DNA of 64,000 nucleotides from Lautropia mirabilis (GCA_945876565.1 CAMCOS010000004.1:62001-126000), one strand, 5' to 3'; counted from the stretch's first letter, positions 46,712 through 57,268 are shown. Notes: a model not told the origin generated them from the letters alone. Numbers and translations are program-made.

Positions 46712-49636
46712 TTATTGGCAAGCTTCGCACTCTTCGAAACCAGGGTCTCCTGGTCTCATGGTGCAGGCCACACCGACGATTTCCGGCTCGGGCATCGCGC
46801 TACTGGCGGCAATAGCTGACTGACCGCCGTCCATGCTCACTGCATTTAACTCACCACCTCGACCAGTTGACTTCTCGGCACTAGTGGCACCCAACGTACG
46901 CAGATAATAAGTGGTCTTTAAGCCACGCAACCAGGCAAGCTTGTACGTGTCGTCAAGCTTTTTACCGGAAGCACCGGCCATGTAGATGTTTAACGATTGC
47001 GCTTGATCGATCCACTTCTGACGACGCGCAGCACACTCAACCGTCCAAGCGGTATCGACTTCAAATGCGGTGGCGTAGAGGGTGCGCAAGTCGGCTGGGA
47101 TGCGATCGATACGGGACAGGCTGCCGTCGAAGTATTTCAGGTCAGCGACCATGACTTCGTCCCAGAGGCCCAGCTTCTTGAGATCACGAACTAAGTAGTT
47201 ATTCACTACAGTGAACTCGCCGGATAGATTCGATTTGACGTACAAGTTTTGATAGGTAGGTTCGATGCACGCTGATACACCGATAATATTTGAAATTGTT
47301 GCGGTTGGGGCGATTGCAACGCAATTTGAGTTACGCATGCCCTTTTGTTTGATGCGCGCGCGCAACGAATCCCAATCCATCGTGCTTGATTCATCTACCT
47401 CAACATAACCACCACGTTGTTCACGCAACATCGCAATGGTGTCTTGGGGCAAGATGCCACGCGACCAGAGCGAACCGTCATAGCTTGCGTAACGACCACG
47501 TTCAGCTGCCAGATCGCTCGATGCAGCGTAGGCGTAATAGCAAACTGCTTCCATCGAACGATCAGCAAACTCAATGGCTTGCTGCGATGCATACGGCATG
47601 CGCATCACGTGCAGGCAATCTTGGAAACCCATGATGCCCATGCCGACTGGACGGTGGCGCAAGTTGGAGTTGCGTGCTTTGTCAACGGCATAGTAGTTAA
47701 TGTCGATCACGTTATCGAGCATGCGCATGGCGATGTTGATCGTCTTTTGCAGTTTGTCATGATCCAGTGTGAACTCGCCCTGGTCATTGTCTTTCAAGTG
47801 TGCCACCAGGTTGATTGAGCCGAGGTTGCAAACGGCAATCTCAGAGTCGTTGGTGTTTAAGGTGATCTCTGTGCACAGGTTTGAGCTGTGAACCACGCCA
47901 GCGTGTTGCTGAGGTGAGCGGATGTTGCAAGGATCTTTAAAGGTGATCCATGGGTGGCCGGTTTCAAACAACATCGACAGCATGCGGCGCCACAGATTCA
48001 AGGCCGGCATTTTTTTGAACAAGGTGAGTTCGCCGCGCGCAGCTTTCTCTTCGTAACCGACATAGGCCTTCTCAAACTCTGAGCCAAACTTGTCATGCAG
48101 GTCAGGGCAGTCGGAGGGTGAGAACAAGGTCCAGTCACCATTTTCCATGACACGCTTCATGAAGAGATCAGGAATCCAGTTGGCACTGTTCATGTCGTGT
48201 GTGCGACGACGCTCATCACCAGTATTTTTGCGAAGCTCCAGAAACTCTTCAATGTCCAAGTGCCAGCTCTCGAGGTAGCAGCAAACCGCGCCCTTGCGCT
48301 TACCACCTTGATTGACGGCCACGGCTGTGTCGTTGACCACTTTCAAAAACGGCACCACACCCTGGCTTTCGCCGTTGGTGCCTTTGATGTGGCTGCGCAT
48401 GGCGCGCACGGGTGTCCAGTCGTTACCCAGACCACCAGCATACTTGGCCAGCAAAGCGTTTTCTTTGATGGCTTCGTAAATGCCGTCCAAGTCATCTGAT
48501 ACGGTGGTCAGGTAGCAAGACGACAACTGCGAGTGCAACGTACCCGAGTTAAAGAGCGTGGGCGTTGAGCTCATGAAGTCAAAGCTTGAGAGGATTTCAT
48601 AGAACTCAATGGCGCGCGCTTCGCGGTCGATCTCACGCAAGGCCAAACCCATGGCCACGCGCATGAAAAACATTTGTGGCAATTCAATACGCTGACCTTT
48701 GATGTGCAGGAAGTAACGGTCATACAGGGTTTGAAGGCCAAGGTAGTCAAACTGCAGGTCGCGCTTGCTATCTAGCGCCTTGGCCATGCGCTTAAGGTCA
48801 AACTGCGCAAGGTCACGGTTCAGCAGGCCGCCTTCGATGCCCTTTTTAATGAACTTTGGAAAGTGGGTGGCGTACTCGGTGACCATACCCTCTTGGGAGA
48901 CTTCTTGGCCCAGCACTTCTTTGCGGATGCTGTGCAATAGCAAACGAGCCGTTGCCTTGCTGTAGGCAGGATCTTTCTCAACGAGCACGCGCGCAGCCAG
49001 AATGGCTGACTTGTAAACCTCTTCAATTTGCACGCCGTCGTACAGATTTTTGAGTGTCTCTTTGAAGATCAGATCGGTTTCTACGAACTCACCGAGCCCA
49101 ACACCGGCGGCCTCTATCGTGGCTTTCAGTTTGGCCATGTCCAGTGGTTTGCTCACGCCGTTGTCAGTAACCGTAAACGTATGTTCAACCGACGCTTCTT
49201 GTGTGATGCCCGACTTGGCACGTTCAGCAGCGCGTTCTTGCGAGCGGCGCTCACGGTACAGAACGTAGGCACGCGCCACGTCGTGCTCGCCAGAGCGCAT
49301 GAGTGCAAGTTCGACGGCGTCTTGCACGTCTTCAATGTGAAACATGCCGCCGCTGGGCCGGCCTCGCACGAGCGCGTTGACCGCCTGCTTGGTGAGCTGC
49401 TCCACTAACTCGCGTACGCGAGCCGAGGCAGCACCCTGACCACCATTGACCGCTAAAAACGCTTTGGTCATGGCAATGGCGATCTTGCTTGGTTCAAAGC
49501 CAACCACAGCGCCATTGCGACGAATGATGCTGTAGTGCGACCAAGCGTTTTGTGTAGTCGACTGTCCCGCTAGAGCGGTCGGTGCCTGCATCTGCCCGAC
49601 TAGGTCGGCTGGGGCAATAGTGTTAGCAACTTGCAT
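46712..49636 (-). CDS. nrdA: Ribonucleoside-diphosphate reductase, alpha subunit (class Ia, two ATP-cones)
   Basis: Catalytic subunit that reduces NDPs to dNDPs. At 974 residues it is much longer than E. coli NrdA (761) because of two N-terminal ATP-cone domains (about 35-125 from YSIIRRNGAVVGFEPSKIA, and 140-235 from FTVTDNGVSKPLDMAKL), as in Pseudomonas NrdA. Catalytic cysteines lie in SSCYLTTV, NLCTEI and AVCNLGSINL; the C-terminal redox pair is Cys970/Cys973 in ECEACQ. The ATP-cones imply strong dATP feedback. ATG at 49636. Confidence 0.96.
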   Translation of the reverse strand: MQVANTIAPADLVGQMQAPTALAGQSTTQNAWSHYSIIRRNGAVVGFEPSKIAIAMTKAFLAVNGGQGAASARVRELVEQLTKQAVNALVRGRPSGGMFHIEDVQDAVELALMRSGEHDVARAYVLYRERRSQERAAERAKSGITQEASVEHTFTVTDNGVSKPLDMAKLKATIEAAGVGLGEFVETDLIFKETLKNLYDGVQIEEVYKSAILAARVLVEKDPAYSKATARLLLHSIRKEVLGQEVSQEGMVTEYATHFPKFIKKGIEGGLLNRDLAQFDLKRMAKALDSKRDLQFDYLGLQTLYDRYFLHIKGQRIELPQMFFMRVAMGLALREIDREARAIEFYEILSSFDFMSSTPTLFNSGTLHSQLSSCYLTTVSDDLDGIYEAIKENALLAKYAGGLGNDWTPVRAMRSHIKGTNGESQGVVPFLKVVNDTAVAVNQGGKRKGAVCCYLESWHLDIEEFLELRKNTGDERRRTHDMNSANWIPDLFMKRVMENGDWTLFSPSDCPDLHDKFGSEFEKAYVGYEEKAARGELTLFKKMPALNLWRRMLSMLFETGHPWITFKDPCNIRSPQQHAGVVHSSNLCTEITLNTNDSEIAVCNLGSINLVAHLKDNDQGEFTLDHDKLQKTINIAMRMLDNVIDINYYAVDKARNSNLRHRPVGMGIMGFQDCLHVMRMPYASQQAIEFADRSMEAVCYYAYAASSDLAAERGRYASYDGSLWSRGILPQDTIAMLREQRGGYVEVDESSTMDWDSLRARIKQKGMRNSNCVAIAPTATISNIIGVSACIEPTYQNLYVKSNLSGEFTVVNNYLVRDLKKLGLWDEVMVADLKYFDGSLSRIDRIPADLRTLYATAFEVDTAWTVECAARRQKWIDQAQSLNIYMAGASGKKLDDTYKLAWLRGLKTTYYLRTLGATSAEKSTGRGGELNAVSMDGGQSAIAASSAMPEPEIVGVACTMRPGDPGFEECEACQ

Positions 49637-49732
49637 GTGAACTCCTGCTTAAAGACACGGCTTGCGGTGCGCGACAAGCCTGTGTGGGCATAAAAATGTC
49701 GTCTTGGTGACGCGACATTCATGAGACGCAAA

Positions 49733-49748
49733 ACACTACATCTTGTGT
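49733..49748. promoter_or_regulatory. NrdR box 1 upstream of nrdA
   Basis: ACACTACATCTTGTGT matches the NrdR consensus acaCwAtATaTwGtgt at 14 of 16 positions. It lies 97 bp before the nrdA start codon, and a second box follows exactly 31 bp (three turns) farther away. Binding by the NrdR ATP-cone repressor is inferred from this match and the gene it precedes. Confidence 0.8.
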
Positions 49749-49763
49749 TTTTCGTTTATTTGG

Positions 49764-49779
49764 TCACAAATTCTAGTGG
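49764..49779. promoter_or_regulatory. NrdR box 2 upstream of nrdA
   Basis: TCACAAATTCTAGTGG matches about 12 of 16 positions of the NrdR consensus, with the CA..TAGTG core kept. Its 31-bp offset from box 1 is the tandem spacing typical of NrdR sites. Confidence 0.72.
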
Positions 49780-49842
49780 TTACTCGTCCAATGGGCAACA
49801 GTCAGTCACCAATATATTCGTACGGGCATTCCCCGACCGAAC

Positions 49843-51267
49843 TCAGTTCACCACCCCAAAAGCCCGCAGGCGCTCGCCCATACGCTTGCGACCGAGCAAT
49901 GCGAGCACGGCATCGATGGCGGGCGTTTGTGGGGTTCCTGCCACGATTAGCCTGAGCGGGATCGCAAGTTGTGGCATTTTCATGCCATGGCTGGCCAAGG
50001 TGTCCTTGATAATCGCCCCGATTTGAGCGCCAGTCCAATCAATCGTCTGACTCCTTTGCCAAAAATCCACCATGGCTTGCCTGGCTTCTGGTGTGATGTG
50101 TTTCGCCACAAGTTCTGCGTCGGGTGCTGCGGGCGTCCCACAAAAGAGCATGGCGGCGTCGGCCAGTTGCTCGAGCGTCTCACTGCGGTCTTTCAGTAGG
50201 CCAACGGCTGTGACCAGGTCCACCGCATCGGGGTTGCCGCCACGGTCGCTGATGCGCACGCGCACTTGCTCAGCCAACCAGGTGTTGTCTGCCTCTTTCA
50301 TATAGTGCGCATTGACCCAGTTGAGTTTTTTCGGATCCCACTGCGCAGCCGAGCGTGACAGGTTGTGACCATCAAACCATTGCAGTAACTGCTCACGGTT
50401 AAAGAGTTCTTCATCGGCATGGCTCCAGCCTAGTCTGGCCAGGTAGTTCACCATGGCCTCGGGCAGGTAGCCCGCCTTGTCATACTCCATGACGCTGACG
50501 GCCCCGTGCCGCTTGGACAGTTTTTGACCATCGGGCCCCAGAATCATCGGCACGTGGCCGTAAGCCGGGATGGGCGCACCCAGGGCTTTGAGGATATTGA
50601 TTTGACGAGGCGTGTTGTTCACATGATCATCACCACGCAACACGTGGGTGATCGCCATGTCCCAATCGTCGACCACCACACAAAAGTTATAGGTCGGTGT
50701 GCCATCGGGCCTGGCAATGATGAGGTCATCAAGCTCCTCATTGCGAATGGTGATTGTGCCTTTGACCATGTCATCCCAGCTAGTCACCCCAATGGCGGGG
50801 TTCTTAAAGCGCACCACGGGCTTGCGGCCATCGGGCACCGCGGGCAAGGTTTTGCCGGGCTCAGGGCGCCAGGTGCCGTCATAGCGAGGTTTGTCGCCAC
50901 GGGCTTTGGCTGCTTCGCGCATGGCATCGACTTCTTCCGGTGAGCTATAGCAGTGGTAGGCCGTGCCTTGGTCGAGCATGTGCGCAAGCACTTCGCGATA
51001 GCGCGTCATGTGCTGCATCTGGTAGAAGGGCCCTTCATCGGGTGTGAATCCGAGCCACGCCATGCCGTCCAGGATCGCTTGCACCGCCTCTGGTGTCGAA
51101 CGCTCCAAGTCCGTGTCTTCGATTCGCAAAATGAAGTCACCACCAAAGTGCTTGGCGTATGCCCAGCTATAGAGCGCTGTGCGGGCTCCACCCAAATGCA
51201 AAAAGCCGGTGGGAGAGGGCGCAAAGCGAGTGCGGACACGGTTGGTGGGGTTGGGGTTTGCGGTCAT
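49843..51267 (-). CDS. gltX: Glutamate--tRNA ligase
   Basis: Charges tRNA-Glu; the product also feeds the HemA/HemL route of heme synthesis. From the ATG at 51267 the protein is 474 residues: class I HIGH-like motif HLGG (24-27) in [22 protein letters not shown]-like KLSKRHGA, and a helical anticodon-binding C-terminus. A 40-codon upstream extension was rejected by family N-terminus. Its 3' end is followed by the nrdA regulatory region. Confidence 0.96.
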   Translation of the reverse strand: MTANPNPTNRVRTRFAPSPTGFLHLGGARTALYSWAYAKHFGGDFILRIEDTDLERSTPEAVQAILDGMAWLGFTPDEGPFYQMQHMTRYREVLAHMLDQGTAYHCYSSPEEVDAMREAAKARGDKPRYDGTWRPEPGKTLPAVPDGRKPVVRFKNPAIGVTSWDDMVKGTITIRNEELDDLIIARPDGTPTYNFCVVVDDWDMAITHVLRGDDHVNNTPRQINILKALGAPIPAYGHVPMILGPDGQKLSKRHGAVSVMEYDKAGYLPEAMVNYLARLGWSHADEELFNREQLLQWFDGHNLSRSAAQWDPKKLNWVNAHYMKEADNTWLAEQVRVRISDRGGNPDAVDLVTAVGLLKDRSETLEQLADAAMLFCGTPAAPDAELVAKHITPEARQAMVDFWQRSQTIDWTGAQIGAIIKDTLASHGMKMPQLAIPLRLIVAGTPQTPAIDAVLALLGRKRMGERLRAFGVVN

Positions 51268-51435
51268 GCGTGGGTCACTTTGGTTGACGTTGTTGGGTCG
51301 CGATGTCTGTATATATTGGCCGTGCTCAATCTGGATGCTCACTGGCGGATCTCTTTGGCTGGCCAGCGTGTTGTATGTCTGACACAAGCGCTAACCACGC
51401 TGGTCTGTGATCAATAAAAATTGCCTTGCGTCATG

Positions 51436-51465
51436 TTGCGATGCAGCACGCGCTGTTAGTATCAA
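51436..51465 (+). promoter_or_regulatory. Candidate sigma-70 promoter of the Pat-like gene
   Basis: TTGCGA (51436-51441), an 18-bp spacer and TATCAA (51460-51465), about 55 bp before the start codon at 51521. Moderate match to consensus within an otherwise featureless 253-bp gap after gltX. Confidence 0.35.
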
Positions 51466-51520
51466 AATAGTTTCATATTTTAGGGGCAGAATGCGTGCAT
51501 GCCTGTCCAACGAGGAAATC

Positions 51521-53974
51521 ATGTTTCGCCACACCCTTGATCCTCTGTTTCAGCCCCAAAGTTTGCTGATTGTCAGCGACAACCCGCTGCCGGTGTTTCA
51601 AGCCTTGCCCTCGGGCATTCGAGCTAAAACCACCCGGGTTGACGCACCGCCTGGCACGCAGCTTGAGTTTCCCGCTGTGCTCGCTGGTGTGCCTTCAGGC
51701 ACGCGGCTAGAGCTTGCGGTCGTTTGCATGCCGCCGCTGCTATTGCAAACCGTGCTCGAGTCACTAGTGCAGTACCGCCCGATGGCACTGATTGTGATGG
51801 CCCACGAGGTCATCGACCCAGACCCAGATCGCACCCGACGTTTGTGTGCCGATTGGGCGCGCGCCAACCGATGCGCCTTGCTTGGGCCATTCTCCTTTGG
51901 ACTGCAGCGCCCGCATCTGGGCTTGAATTTGAGCCAGCATCCCTTACTCGCCCACCCAGGGCGCGCGGCGCTGGTGGCGCAATCGCGCACCATTATGGCC
52001 GGCGTGCTGGATTGGGCCGATGATGTTCATGTTGGGTTTTCTGCGGCAATCGCGCTTGGACAAGAATCGGTAACCCGACTGCCCGATGTGCTGGATTATC
52101 TGGCCACTGACACGCGCACTGACAGCATTGCCCTGTATCTCGATGACATTGAATCTGGGCGAGAGTTCATGAGCGCGATCCGGGCCGCTGCCAGCGTCAA
52201 GCCAGTCGTGGTGCTCAAGACGGGAGCCGCTAATGAAGGCTTGCAGGCAGACCTTGCCTTTGACGCGGCCTTGCGACGTGCCGGTGCGGTTCGGGTGCGC
52301 TACTTTGTGCAGCTGTTCTCGGCCCTGAAGGTGTTTAGTTACAGCCGAAAACCACGTGGGCGCCGTGTAGCCGTGTTTGCCAATGGCGAAGCCCCAGCTC
52401 AGTTGGTGTTGGACATGGCCGGTGAAGATGGTCCGATTTTGAAGGCAAGACTCGAGCCAAAAACCAGCATTCGCCTGTCAAAGCTCTTTGAGCCAGGCTC
52501 TAAAACCCACAACCCAGTCGTGACACATCAGCCATTGACCGAACCCTTGGTCACGGAAATCATGCAGCTGCTGATGGACGATGAGGGTGTTGATGGTGTG
52601 CTAGCCATGTTGGCACCTGACCCCCGTTCTGATTTCAACCAAGTGTCAGCCGCCTTGGCGAAGTTCGCGCCCAAAGCGCCTAAGCCCGTCATCACCTGCT
52701 TTTTAGGGGACGCCGGCATGCGACCGATACGCAGGCGTTTAGATGATGCTGGCACGCCAGCCTTTCGCACCCCTGAGTCGGCAGCGAACGCCTTGGGCAT
52801 TTTGGCGTCCTATAACTACAACCAGCAATTGTTGCTACAAATCCAGCCTGCCGAGCCAGAGCACGGCACGCCGTTGATTGAGCAGGCACGCGCCCGTATT
52901 CGGGTGTCACTGGATCGGGGGCATGAGTGGCTTGAGCCCGATGTGGCGTGGGCCTTGGTGCGCGATTTCCATATTCCACTGCAGGATTCGAATCAACCGA
53001 GCTTCAAGCCGATGTCCGTTGATGATATTCCGGCTGCGATTTCGGTGCAGCGCGACGCCAAGTTCGGACCGGTGATACGGTTTGGCGCAGGCGGCGTCCT
53101 TGGGCGTTTTGCGCCTGATCAGGCCGGCGCTGACTTGGCGCCATTGAACTATTTTCTGGCCAGACGCATGGTCAAGCGCAGCCAGTTCTGGAAAAAGTTG
53201 CCTGAAGGTTTTTATAGCGAACAGCTCTTTGAGCAGTTGTTGATCATGCTCGAACTCGTGTCTGATCTGGTTAGTGAGTGTCCTGAGGTGGTGAGCCTGA
53301 GAATCGACCCGATTGTGGTCCGAGGCGATGTGTTGATGGCCAGTGACATCGCTATTCAGGTCAGTGTTTCGAGCAGTACCAAAGACCCAGCAGCCAGTGG
53401 CTATGACCATATGTCAGTGCACCCGTATCCGCGCCGGTGGGTACAGCGCTTGCCATTGCGCGATGATCAGTCTGGCACGTTGCGTCCCATACGCCCCGAT
53501 GACGCGCTGGCCCTGCAGGCGTTTGTGCGAGGTTTATCGGAAGAGGCGCGTTACATGCGCTTTGTGTCGATGATGCGCGAGCTCACCCCCCGGATGTTGT
53601 CGCGTTACACCCACGTGGACTATCACCGCGAGCTTGCATTGGTTGCCACGTGCGAGCTCACCAATGAGAGCGGCCAGTTGCAAGAGACCATCATTGGCCT
53701 GGCTCACTACCTGCGCAATCCGGATGGCCGTGGTGCGGAGTATGCCTTGGTGATTGCTGACAACTGGCAAGGCCAGGGGCTGGGTCGTCGTTTGATGAGT
53801 CGGTTAATCGATGCCGCACGCGAGCAAGGGCTAGATTACATTGAAGGCCTGGTGCTCTCGAACAACCGACCGATGTTGTCTTTAATGGCTAGCCTGGGCA
53901 TGGTCAACGATCCAGACCCGGATGACTCCTCCATGCGCCGAGTCTGGATGAGCCTGGAAAACGCCGGTGCTTAA
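51521..53974 (+). CDS. Pat-like protein: inactive NDP-forming acyl-CoA ligase domains fused to a GNAT acetyltransferase
   Basis: An 817-residue protein with the order CoA-binding domain (about 1-125), succinyl-CoA ligase-like domains (about 140-450), ATP-grasp remnant (about 470-640) and C-terminal GNAT (about 655-817). The GNAT acetyl-CoA loop QGQGLG is at 750-755. The ligase part is degenerate: the GPNCLG loop reads GPFSFG and the phospho-His SHTGAL motif is missing. Salmonella Pat likewise uses a dead ligase domain to sense ligands, so lysine acetylation of acyl-CoA synthetases is a reasonable guess. Start ATG 51521 has GAGG upstream. Confidence 0.85.
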   Translation: MFRHTLDPLFQPQSLLIVSDNPLPVFQALPSGIRAKTTRVDAPPGTQLEFPAVLAGVPSGTRLELAVVCMPPLLLQTVLESLVQYRPMALIVMAHEVIDPDPDRTRRLCADWARANRCALLGPFSFGLQRPHLGLNLSQHPLLAHPGRAALVAQSRTIMAGVLDWADDVHVGFSAAIALGQESVTRLPDVLDYLATDTRTDSIALYLDDIESGREFMSAIRAAASVKPVVVLKTGAANEGLQADLAFDAALRRAGAVRVRYFVQLFSALKVFSYSRKPRGRRVAVFANGEAPAQLVLDMAGEDGPILKARLEPKTSIRLSKLFEPGSKTHNPVVTHQPLTEPLVTEIMQLLMDDEGVDGVLAMLAPDPRSDFNQVSAALAKFAPKAPKPVITCFLGDAGMRPIRRRLDDAGTPAFRTPESAANALGILASYNYNQQLLLQIQPAEPEHGTPLIEQARARIRVSLDRGHEWLEPDVAWALVRDFHIPLQDSNQPSFKPMSVDDIPAAISVQRDAKFGPVIRFGAGGVLGRFAPDQAGADLAPLNYFLARRMVKRSQFWKKLPEGFYSEQLFEQLLIMLELVSDLVSECPEVVSLRIDPIVVRGDVLMASDIAIQVSVSSSTKDPAASGYDHMSVHPYPRRWVQRLPLRDDQSGTLRPIRPDDALALQAFVRGLSEEARYMRFVSMMRELTPRMLSRYTHVDYHRELALVATCELTNESGQLQETIIGLAHYLRNPDGRGAEYALVIADNWQGQGLGRRLMSRLIDAAREQGLDYIEGLVLSNNRPMLSLMASLGMVNDPDPDDSSMRRVWMSLENAGA

Positions 53975-53984
53975 AGCAGGACAG

Positions 53985-54656
53985 CTAGACCAGGACTGTT
54001 TTTAAGAACTGCGCAATGTCTTGAACCTCTTGGGGGCACACGCTGTGTGGCATGGGGTAGGTGTGCCACTGCACGCTGTAGCCGTGTGAGGTCAGTAAGC
54101 GCTCGGTGCTTTGACCGCGCTCGAACGCCACCACAGGGTCATGGGTGCCGTGCGCCAAAAAAATCGGCGTTGATTGGTTCTCAGCTGCCCAATGGGGTGC
54201 GGCGCGATCGGCCAGTGGCAGGTAGCCTGACAGGCCAATCATGCCCGCGAGCTTTTGTGGGTATCGCAAGCCCGTGTGCAAGGTCATGGCGCAGCCTTGC
54301 GAGAAGCCAGCGAGCACGATGTTGCTCGTGGCAACGCCACGCTCGTTCTCGCGCTTGATGAGATCGGCAATCATCTGCCCAGACTCTCGAATCCCGGCCT
54401 CGTCTTCGTGACGCACCAGCGCCGGTGTGAGGATGTCGTACCAGGCACGCATGGACATGCCGCCGTTGATGGTCACTGGCCGCACGGGCGCGTGCGGGAA
54501 CACAAACCGGGTCGGTGTGTTGACGCCAAGCGCAGGCACCATCGGTTCAAAGTCATGGCCATCAGCACCTAGCCCATGTAACCAAATGACGCTATGGGTT
54601 GGGTTGGCGCCGGTTTCGCGTTCAATGTATTGCAGCACGCGCTGGGTGTCGCTCAT
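53985..54656 (-). CDS. Carboxylesterase / phospholipase (acyl-protein thioesterase family)
   Basis: A 223-residue cytoplasmic alpha/beta-hydrolase. The oxyanion region is [14 protein letters not shown], nucleophile Ser119 lies in [11 protein letters not shown], the acid in HGTHDPVV and His in MPHSVCPQE. This is the Abhydrolase_2 family (EstB/YpfH-like); the substrate is unknown. Its ATG overlaps the darP stop (ATGA), so the two genes are coupled. Confidence 0.9.
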   Translation of the reverse strand: MSDTQRVLQYIERETGANPTHSVIWLHGLGADGHDFEPMVPALGVNTPTRFVFPHAPVRPVTINGGMSMRAWYDILTPALVRHEDEAGIRESGQMIADLIKRENERGVATSNIVLAGFSQGCAMTLHTGLRYPQKLAGMIGLSGYLPLADRAAPHWAAENQSTPIFLAHGTHDPVVAFERGQSTERLLTSHGYSVQWHTYPMPHSVCPQEVQDIAQFLKTVLV

Positions 54657-55225
54657 GATTCAGTTCCCGTTTTAGAGGGTGGAGTGTTGGGGCTCGGGGT
54701 GGCCGCTTTGATGGCTTGGTAGAGTGCCCGGTAGTGTTTGCGCTGTGGCTCCTGGCCAGGCAATAATCCTTGGTTTTTTTTGTGCTCGGTGCGTGCTGCC
54801 CGAATCAGAGACCGGATCGCCTGCACATCAACGCCAGGGTGGGCATCTAGCCAGGGGGTGAGGACAGCATCGTCGGCGATCAGACGATCGCGGTCGCGCT
54901 CGATAGCGTGCAGGTAGGCAGTCTCCTGGCGCGAACCATTGGCCCAGGTGTCAATTTGCTGGCGGATTTGCTCGGCCGGCGCATCGCGCATGAGTTTGCC
55001 CACATAATGAATCTGGCGTCTGCGCCCCTCTCGGCTGGTGGTGCGTTGTGCCAAGAGTACCGCTTCGAGCAGTTTTTCGCTAAGCGGCAGTTGCTTGACC
55101 CGGTCGCTGGAGAGTTCGACGATCTCCTTGCCAAGATCCTGCAAGGCCAGCATGTCGCGCTTGACCTGCGACTTGCTCGGCCTGTCTTCGCTGTCTTCTA
55201 AATAGTCGTTGTCGGTTTGGGTCAT
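54653..55225 (-). CDS. darP: Ribosome biogenesis factor DarP (YjgA, DUF615)
   Basis: Dual-action ribosomal assembly protein that associates with late 50S intermediates. The 190-residue helical, charged product has the family pattern [21 protein letters not shown] (quoted in part), [23 protein letters not shown] and the C-terminal [13 protein letters not shown] at 55225 was preferred to TTG 55237. Divergent from pmbA, an arrangement conserved in many proteobacteria. Confidence 0.92.
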   Translation of the reverse strand: MTQTDNDYLEDSEDRPSKSQVKRDMLALQDLGKEIVELSSDRVKQLPLSEKLLEAVLLAQRTTSREGRRRQIHYVGKLMRDAPAEQIRQQIDTWANGSRQETAYLHAIERDRDRLIADDAVLTPWLDAHPGVDVQAIRSLIRAARTEHKKNQGLLPGQEPQRKHYRALYQAIKAATPSPNTPPSKTGTES

Positions 55226-55303
55226 TTGCTGCGTCAATTACGTGTCCTTCAGTATCATACGGGATTCAGACGTTTTCTTAGATCACTCAAAGGTCAACTT
55301 CAC

Positions 55304-56659
55304 ATGCAGCCATTGCCGCACCAAGCCCACCGAGCCCAATTTGAAGATTTAGTCACCCAAGCGCTCGACTTCGCCAAAACACTGGGCGCCACCGACGCGG
55401 TGGCCGAAGTGTCTGAAGGCCAGGGCATGGCGGTCAATGTACGCTTGGGTGAGGTTGAAACCGTTGAGCAAACGCGAGACCGCTCGCTGGCGATCACGGT
55501 ATTTGCCGGCCAGCGTCGCGGTTCGGCCTCGACCTCGGATTTCTCGCGCGCAGCGCTTGAGCAAACGGTTGCAGCGGCCTGGCACATTGCACGCTACACC
55601 GCCGAAGACCCAGCCGCTGGCTTGCCTGATGCGGATCAGCTGATGCTGCAAGCAAGCCCGGACTTGTTGCTCTATCACCCCTGGGCCATTTCGGTGGACG
55701 AGGCGGCCAAGCTCGCCATTGAGGCCGAAGATGCGGCGCGTGGCCTGAGCAAAAAAATCACCAACTCCGAGGGCGCAAGCGTTGACAGCCACGAGGGCCA
55801 GTTTGTGATGGGCAACACCCGCGGCTTTTTGGATGGTTACATCTTTACCCGTCATGGCTTGTCGGTGGTGCCGATTGCCGGGCGTGGAGACAATATGCAG
55901 CGTGACTACTGGTACACCAGCGATCGGCGTGCAGACCGCTTGGCTCCGCCCGCCGAGGTGGGCCGCTATGCGGCAGCCAGGGTGCTCTCGCGCCTGGATG
56001 CGCGCCGACTATCCACGCGACAGGTGCCGGTGTTGTTTGAGGCGCCGCTTGCGCTTGGGCTTTTGGGGGCGCTGACGCAAGCCGTCAGTGGCGGGGCGCT
56101 CTACCGCAAAACCACTTTTTTACTGGACTCGCTTGGGCAGTCGATCTTTCCGGATCATATCTACATCGACGAGAACCCCTTTATCCCTGCGGCCATGGGC
56201 TCGGGCGCATTTGATGACGAGGGTGTTCGCACCGAGTTGCGCCAGATTGTCAGGGCCGGTGTCTTGCAGAGTTACTTTCTGTCGACCTACACCGCACGCA
56301 AGCTCGGCATGCAGACCACAGGGCACGCCGGTGGCTCGCACAACTTGCGGCTGTACTCCACCAATACCACCCCGGCTGACGACCTCGCGGGCATGTTGCG
56401 TGAAATGGGCACGGGCCTCTTAGTTACTGAACTGATTGGTCAGGGCGTGAACTACGTGACCGGCGACTATTCCAGGGGGGCGTTTGGCTACTGGGTAGAA
56501 AACGGCCAGATCCAGTACCCCGTGCAGGAAATCACCATTGCGGGCAATTTGAAGGACATGTTTAGTCAAATCGTCAAAGTGGGTGCCGATGAGTTGACCC
56601 GCGGCAGTAAAACCACCGGTTCGATCCTGCTTGAGCGGATGTCGATTGCGGGCACTTAA
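55304..56659 (+). CDS. pmbA: Metalloprotease PmbA (TldE)
   Basis: Partner of TldD in a heterodimeric zinc protease that trims leader peptides such as microcin B17. From the ATG at 55304 the product is 451 residues; motifs include TNSEGASVDSHEGQF, GSGAFDDEGV, LRLYSTNTTPADDLAGM split around 370, and the C-terminal ITIAGNLKDMF and GADELTRGSKTTGSILLERM, each in part. PmbA itself lacks the metal-binding motif, which is in TldD (not in the window). A 29-codon extension overlapping darP was rejected. Confidence 0.94.
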   Translation: MQPLPHQAHRAQFEDLVTQALDFAKTLGATDAVAEVSEGQGMAVNVRLGEVETVEQTRDRSLAITVFAGQRRGSASTSDFSRAALEQTVAAAWHIARYTAEDPAAGLPDADQLMLQASPDLLLYHPWAISVDEAAKLAIEAEDAARGLSKKITNSEGASVDSHEGQFVMGNTRGFLDGYIFTRHGLSVVPIAGRGDNMQRDYWYTSDRRADRLAPPAEVGRYAAARVLSRLDARRLSTRQVPVLFEAPLALGLLGALTQAVSGGALYRKTTFLLDSLGQSIFPDHIYIDENPFIPAAMGSGAFDDEGVRTELRQIVRAGVLQSYFLSTYTARKLGMQTTGHAGGSHNLRLYSTNTTPADDLAGMLREMGTGLLVTELIGQGVNYVTGDYSRGAFGYWVENGQIQYPVQEITIAGNLKDMFSQIVKVGADELTRGSKTTGSILLERMSIAGT

Positions 56660-56701
56660 GCGGGTTTGTCTCGGTCAGAACCACGAAAGTCACTGATTCC
56701 A

Positions 56702-56710
56702 TGATAGAAT
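56702..56710 (+). promoter_or_regulatory. Extended -10 promoter element of rplM-rpsI
   Basis: TGA-TAGAAT is an extended -10 hexamer located 130 bp before the rplM ATG, giving a leader of about 120 nt. No strong -35 stands 16-18 bp upstream, which fits an extended -10 promoter. The long leader could hold a control element, but I saw no clear conserved fold. Confidence 0.45.
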
Positions 56711-56839
56711 TTCGGGTTACCTTGTAAACATTTCACCGGTACGGGCGGGTTACACGTCTTGACGGGTGGATATGAAGACTGGGTAAACCAGCAAGAATCC
56801 GAAGATGGTCTTCGATTCGTAACGTATTAGGATCCAATC

Positions 56840-57268
56840 ATGAAAACCTTCGTGGCTAAGCCGCATGAAGTGAAGCGTGACTGGTTTGTGATTGACGCCA
56901 AGGGCAAAGTCCTAGGTCGTGTGGCCAGCGAAGTCGCACGCCGTTTGCGCGGTAAACACAAGCCTGAGTTTACGCCGCACGTTGACACCGGCGATTACAT
57001 CGTCATCATCAACGCCGCTGATATCGTTGTCACTGGCAACAAAGCACTCAACAAGAAATACTATCGCCACTCGACTTATCCGGGCGGTATTTCTGAGACG
57101 AACTTTGCCAAGATGCAAGAGCGTTTTCCGGGGCGCGCTATCCAGAAAGCTGTCAAGGGCATGTTGCCCAATGGCCCACTGGGTTATGCGATGATCAAGA
57201 AGCTCAAAATCTACGCCGGTAGCGAGCATCCTCATACTGCGCAACAGCCGCAGCCTCTCGAATTTTAA
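56840..57268 (+). CDS. rplM: 50S ribosomal protein L13
   Basis: Early-assembly protein of the large subunit. The 142-residue product has the full family sequence, from [20 protein letters not shown] to the terminal QPQPLEF, with [20 protein letters not shown] and [20 protein letters not shown] as core elements, quoted in part. rpsI follows after 9 bp in the universal rplM-rpsI operon. Confidence 0.98.
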   Translation: MKTFVAKPHEVKRDWFVIDAKGKVLGRVASEVARRLRGKHKPEFTPHVDTGDYIVIINAADIVVTGNKALNKKYYRHSTYPGGISETNFAKMQERFPGRAIQKAVKGMLPNGPLGYAMIKKLKIYAGSEHPHTAQQPQPLEF

